A DNA stretch of 64,000 nucleotides. Origin: Thermus caldifontis. Lineage in GTDB: Bacteria > Deinococcota > Deinococci > Deinococcales > Thermaceae. Positions 61,648-64,000 of the stretch are shown one piece after another. The number at the start of each line of letters is the position of its first letter. Within the stretch, counting starts at the first letter, position 1. The notes below the pieces were generated by a model, which did not search any database, was not told where the DNA came from, and saw nothing but the letters and a program-made list of their open reading frames with translations. Both the position numbers and the translations under genes were made by a program. Where the stretch lies: the NCBI RefSeq assembly GCF_003336745.1, contig NZ_QGMX01000001.1, forward strand, positions 304,794 through 368,793. The letters run 5' to 3'.

Positions 61648-61696
61648 GGTATTTCCGCAAGAAGGGCGCCCCCAAAAGGGGGCGCCCAAGGCTTTT
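61624..61696 (+). promoter_or_regulatory. Tyr/Phe-responsive transcription attenuator
   Basis: Terminator: GGGCGCCCCC (61664-61673), loop AAAA, GGGGGCGCCC (61678-61687), then AAGGCTTTT. Antiterminator arm: GGGGGCGCCC (61624-61633), inside the leader peptide after the Tyr/Phe codons, is fully complementary to the 5' arm of the terminator and identical to its 3' arm. A stalled ribosome would leave this arm free to block the terminator. Confidence 0.88.
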
Positions 61697-61707
61697 AGGA
61701 GGGAAGC

Positions 61708-62742
61708 ATGCTGATTGTGATGCGGCGAGGACACACGGAAGCGGAGCTAGAAGAGGCCATCCGGGAGATTGAGAAGGTGGGCTACCGGCCCCACGTTTCC
61801 CGGGGGGTGGAGACCACCTTGGTGGGGGCCATCGGTCGCGGGCCCACCCCGGAGCTCATGGAGCACTTCCGCGCCCTTCCCGGGGTGGCGGAGGTGATCC
61901 CCATCTCCAAGCCCTACAAGCTGGCGAGCCTCGAGGTCCAGCCCTTCCCCACCGTCTTGGAGTTCCCCACAGGTAAAACCGGAGGCGGCCACGTGCTGAT
62001 CGCCGCAGGGCCCTGCGGGGTGGAGTCCCGGGAGCAGACCCTCAAGGCCGCCCGCTACGTGAAGGCCCATGGGGCGGGAATGCTGAGGGGTGGGGCCTTC
62101 AAGCCCAGGACCAGCCCCTACGCCTTCCAAGGGCTTGGCCTGGAAGGCCTCAAGATCCTGGCGGAGGCCAGAAGGGAAACCGCGCTTCCCGTGGTCACCG
62201 AGGTCCTGGCCCCAGAACAGGTGGAACTGGTGGCGGAGTACGCGGACGCCCTGCAGATCGGGGCCCGCAACGCTCAGAACTTCGCCCTTCTCCAGGCGGT
62301 GGGCGAGGTTAAGAAGCCCGTTCTCCTCAAGCGGGGCATGAGCATGACCCTGGAGGAATTCCTGATGAGCGCCGAGTACATCCTCTCCCGGGGGAACATG
62401 CAGGTGATCCTGGTGGAAAGGGGGATCCGCACCTTTGAGAAGACCACCCGCTTCACCCTGGATGTCTCGGCGGTACCCGTGCTCAAGAGCCTTACCCACC
62501 TTCCCGTCTGGGTGGACCCTTCTCATCCGGCAGGCCGGAGGGAATGGGTCATCCCCTTGGCCCTGGCGGGACTGGCGGCGGGGGCGGATGGCCTCATCGT
62601 GGAAACCCACCCCGAGCCGGAAAAGGCCCTTTCCGATGCCGCCCAGCAGCTCCACGAGCACGAGTTCGCCGAGCTCATGCAAAAGGCTAGGCGGCTTCTG
62701 GAAGCCTTGGGCAAGACCTTTTCCCCGCCGGTTCTGGGATGA
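61708..62742 (+). CDS. aroF: 3-deoxy-7-phosphoheptulonate synthase with regulatory domain
   Basis: 344 residues. About 1-75: a ferredoxin-like regulatory domain (MLIVMRRGHTEAELEEAIRE) like the one that makes T. maritima DAHPS sensitive to Tyr/Phe. About 90-344: type I-beta DAHPS barrel with AGPCGVESREQ, RGGAFKPRTSPYAFQG, LQIGARNAQNF, VLLKRGMS, VWVDPSHPAGRR, GLIVETHPEPEKALSD. First enzyme of the shikimate pathway. AGGAGGGAAGC upstream. Both transcript (attenuator) and enzyme (N-domain) are likely controlled by aromatic acids. Confidence 0.95.
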   Translation: MLIVMRRGHTEAELEEAIREIEKVGYRPHVSRGVETTLVGAIGRGPTPELMEHFRALPGVAEVIPISKPYKLASLEVQPFPTVLEFPTGKTGGGHVLIAAGPCGVESREQTLKAARYVKAHGAGMLRGGAFKPRTSPYAFQGLGLEGLKILAEARRETALPVVTEVLAPEQVELVAEYADALQIGARNAQNFALLQAVGEVKKPVLLKRGMSMTLEEFLMSAEYILSRGNMQVILVERGIRTFEKTTRFTLDVSAVPVLKSLTHLPVWVDPSHPAGRREWVIPLALAGLAAGADGLIVETHPEPEKALSDAAQQLHEHEFAELMQKARRLLEALGKTFSPPVLG

Positions 62743-63818
62743 AGCCGCTTTTCGGCAAGGTGGGGGTCTTCGGGGTGGGGCTCCTTGGGGGAAGCGTGGC
62801 CCTGGGCCTTAAGGAGCGCTTTCTCGCCGAGGAGGTCCACGCCTACGACCAAGACCCGGAGGCCCTGGAAAAGGCCCTTTTCCTGGGGGTGGCGGACCGG
62901 ATCCACCCCAAGCCCGGCCCCTGGGTGGGGGAGCTGGAGCTTGGCATCCTAGCCGCCCCCGTGGGGGCCCTGGCGGATCTGGGGAAGACCCTTGCCCCCT
63001 TCGCCCATCCCCAAAGCCTCTGGACCGATGTGGGGAGCGTGAAGGCCAAGGTGGTGGGGGCCCTGGAAGGCCTCCTCCCCCACTTCCTTGGGGGCCACCC
63101 CATGGCGGGAAGCGAGCGGGCCGGGGTGGAAAACGCCCACGCCGGCCTCTTGCAAAACGCCATCTGGGTCCTCACCCCCACGGAAAGGACTAGCCCCAAG
63201 GCCAAGGAAAGCCTCCGCCAGCTGGTGGAGGCCTTGGGGGCCTATCCTTTGGAGATCCCCCCAGAGCTTCACGACCAGCTGGTGGCCCGCATCTCCCACC
63301 TCCCCTACCTCCTGGCCGTGGCCCTGAACCACCTGGTGGCCCATAGCCCCCACCGGGACCTCCTCATGTTCTTGGCCGCTGGGGGGTTTCGCGACCTGAC
63401 CCGGGTGGCCTCCGGCTCCCCCCGCATGAGCCGGGACATGGTGGTGGAGAACAAGGAGGCCCTCAAGGAGGCCATAGAGGAGCTGAGGGGGGTCCTTTGG
63501 GAACTGGAGGGGCTTTTGGACGAACCCGAGGCCCTCTTACGGGTGGCAGAGGAGGCCAAGCGTACCCGGGATAGCCTCCCCATCGTGCGCCGGAGCCTAC
63601 TTCCTGAGATGCACGACCTGGTGGTCCAGGTGCCCGACCGCCCAGGGGAGATCGCCCGGATCGCCACCGCCTTGGGGGAAGCAGGGGTCAACATCAAGGA
63701 CATCGAGGTCCTCACCATCCGGGAGGAAGCGGGGGCCATCCGCCTGGGCTTCGCCAGCCGGGAGGAGCGGGCAAGGGCCAAAGAGGTGGTTTCCCAAGCA
63801 GGATACCGGGTCTCGTGA
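62739..63818 (+). CDS. tyrA: Prephenate dehydrogenase with C-terminal ACT domain
   Basis: 359 residues. NAD-binding VGVFGVGLLGGSVALGL, YDQDPEAL, DVGSVKAKV, GGHPMAGSERAGVENA (catalytic His), HDQLVARISHLPYLLA. About 285-359: ACT domain HDLVVQVPDRPGEIARIATAL for amino-acid binding. Makes 4-hydroxyphenylpyruvate for tyrosine. Starts in the aroF stop. Shared attenuator upstream. Confidence 0.94.
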   Translation: MKPLFGKVGVFGVGLLGGSVALGLKERFLAEEVHAYDQDPEALEKALFLGVADRIHPKPGPWVGELELGILAAPVGALADLGKTLAPFAHPQSLWTDVGSVKAKVVGALEGLLPHFLGGHPMAGSERAGVENAHAGLLQNAIWVLTPTERTSPKAKESLRQLVEALGAYPLEIPPELHDQLVARISHLPYLLAVALNHLVAHSPHRDLLMFLAAGGFRDLTRVASGSPRMSRDMVVENKEALKEAIEELRGVLWELEGLLDEPEALLRVAEEAKRTRDSLPIVRRSLLPEMHDLVVQVPDRPGEIARIATALGEAGVNIKDIEVLTIREEAGAIRLGFASREERARAKEVVSQAGYRVS

Positions 63819-63823
63819 CGACT

Positions 63824-63843
63824 CCCCGCTCTTTAGAGCGGGG
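63824..63843. terminator. Hairpin after tyrA / right end of the tnpB-like element
   Basis: CCCCGCTC (63824-63831), loop TTTA, GAGCGGGG (63836-63843). It lies 6 bases after the tyrA stop and 10 bases outside the tnpB-like stop on the other strand. No strong U-tract. It may end aroF-tyrA transcription, or be the palindrome recognised at an IS200/IS605 end. Confidence 0.55.
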
Positions 63844-63853
63844 CTTCGCGGTT

Positions 63854-64000
63854 CTAGGTAAGAGTACCCATCCCCGCAGGCTCCGCCCAAGCCCTGGCCA
63901 GGATGTTCCGCGCCGCAGCCACATCCCGGTGAAGAGAGGGACCTGCGACCTCTAGACTATACGCCCATCTTGTGTTAGCATAGGGGCAAAGGAGGAAAAA
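63854..64000 (-). pseudogene. 3' end of an IS200/IS605 TnpB-like gene (partial, probably remnant)
   Basis: From the window edge the minus-strand frame stays open to TAG at 63856-63854. It ends with LHRDVAAARNILARAWAEP followed by AGMGTLT. H-R-D-x-x-A-A-R-N-I-L is the last conserved TnpB motif, after the zinc ribbon, with the third catalytic Asp. The residues before it (WAYSLEVAGPS) lack the expected C-x-x-C and C-x-x-C-G-H spacing, so the element may be decayed or rearranged. TnpB is an RNA-guided nuclease in which the 3' end also encodes the guide-RNA scaffold. The rest lies outside the window. Confidence 0.6.

Noticed and set aside
63854..64000. Calling an active, complete IS200/IS605 transposon
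   Set aside because: Only about 48 codons are visible, the zinc ribbon is not recognisable and no tnpA or left end is in the window.

Overview
The window is chromosomal DNA from a Thermus-like bacterium. The base composition is very GC-rich. The gene set also points to Thermus: a TamB/Omp85 pair, the PilA/ComZ DNA-uptake pilin cluster, menaquinone synthesis by the futalosine route (mqnE, mqnA), a YceI isoprenoid-binding protein and many Uma2-family proteins. Many start codons lie only 6-8 bases after a TANNNT box, the leaderless-gene pattern of the Deinococcus-Thermus group. I cannot name the species from sequence alone.

Layout. 1-7.1 kb: a partial tamB (runs off the left edge), acylphosphatase, hflX, a DUF218 protein, a DivIVA-like protein, yggS and a purine nucleoside phosphorylase. 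7.2-11.8 kb: bamA/Omp85, a MNT nucleotidyltransferase with a broken HEPN partner, DUF503 and a thiolase. 11.9-16.4 kb: the competence/type IV pilin cluster (four minor prepilins, ComZ, PilA4), visibly lower in GC than its surroundings. 16.4-19.1 kb: Uma2, ScpA, TrpS, tRNA-Leu(CAG) and a small anchored coiled-coil protein. 19.1-27.3 kb: an attenuator-controlled leuCDB operon with four tandem Uma2 genes, an SDR and ilvD, then a cytochrome c on the other strand. 27.3-33.5 kb (minus strand): potDCBA, rodA, minE, minD and a winged-helix regulator. 33.6-35.7 kb: a small membrane protein, methylmalonyl-CoA mutase and a SnoaL-like protein.

35.7-51.5 kb looks like one short-chain-acid (acetate) uptake, activation and signalling island. 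It holds acsA; a protein fusing an IclR-type regulator to an acetyl-CoA-synthetase-like domain; a third Acs paralogue; a DUF4212 plus sodium/solute symporter pair; a cNMP/CBS/DUF294 protein; a 58-residue membrane protein; a symporter-like histidine kinase; a receiver-only response regulator; and a membrane sensor fused to a DEDDh exonuclease. A composite motif is shared just upstream of the -35 boxes of the IclR-Acs operon and the symporter operon. This makes the fusion a candidate substrate-sensing regulator and is the most unusual content of the window.

51.5-64 kb: purD and purN, MBL-fold and FAH-family enzymes, a PlsY-like protein, a LacI-family regulator with a palindromic operator at its own promoter, YqhA, a PIN-like protein, mqnE-mqnA, yceI, a VOC protein, and an aroF-tyrA operon controlled by a Tyr/Phe leader-peptide attenuator. 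The right edge holds the 3' end of a tnpB-like IS200/IS605 gene.
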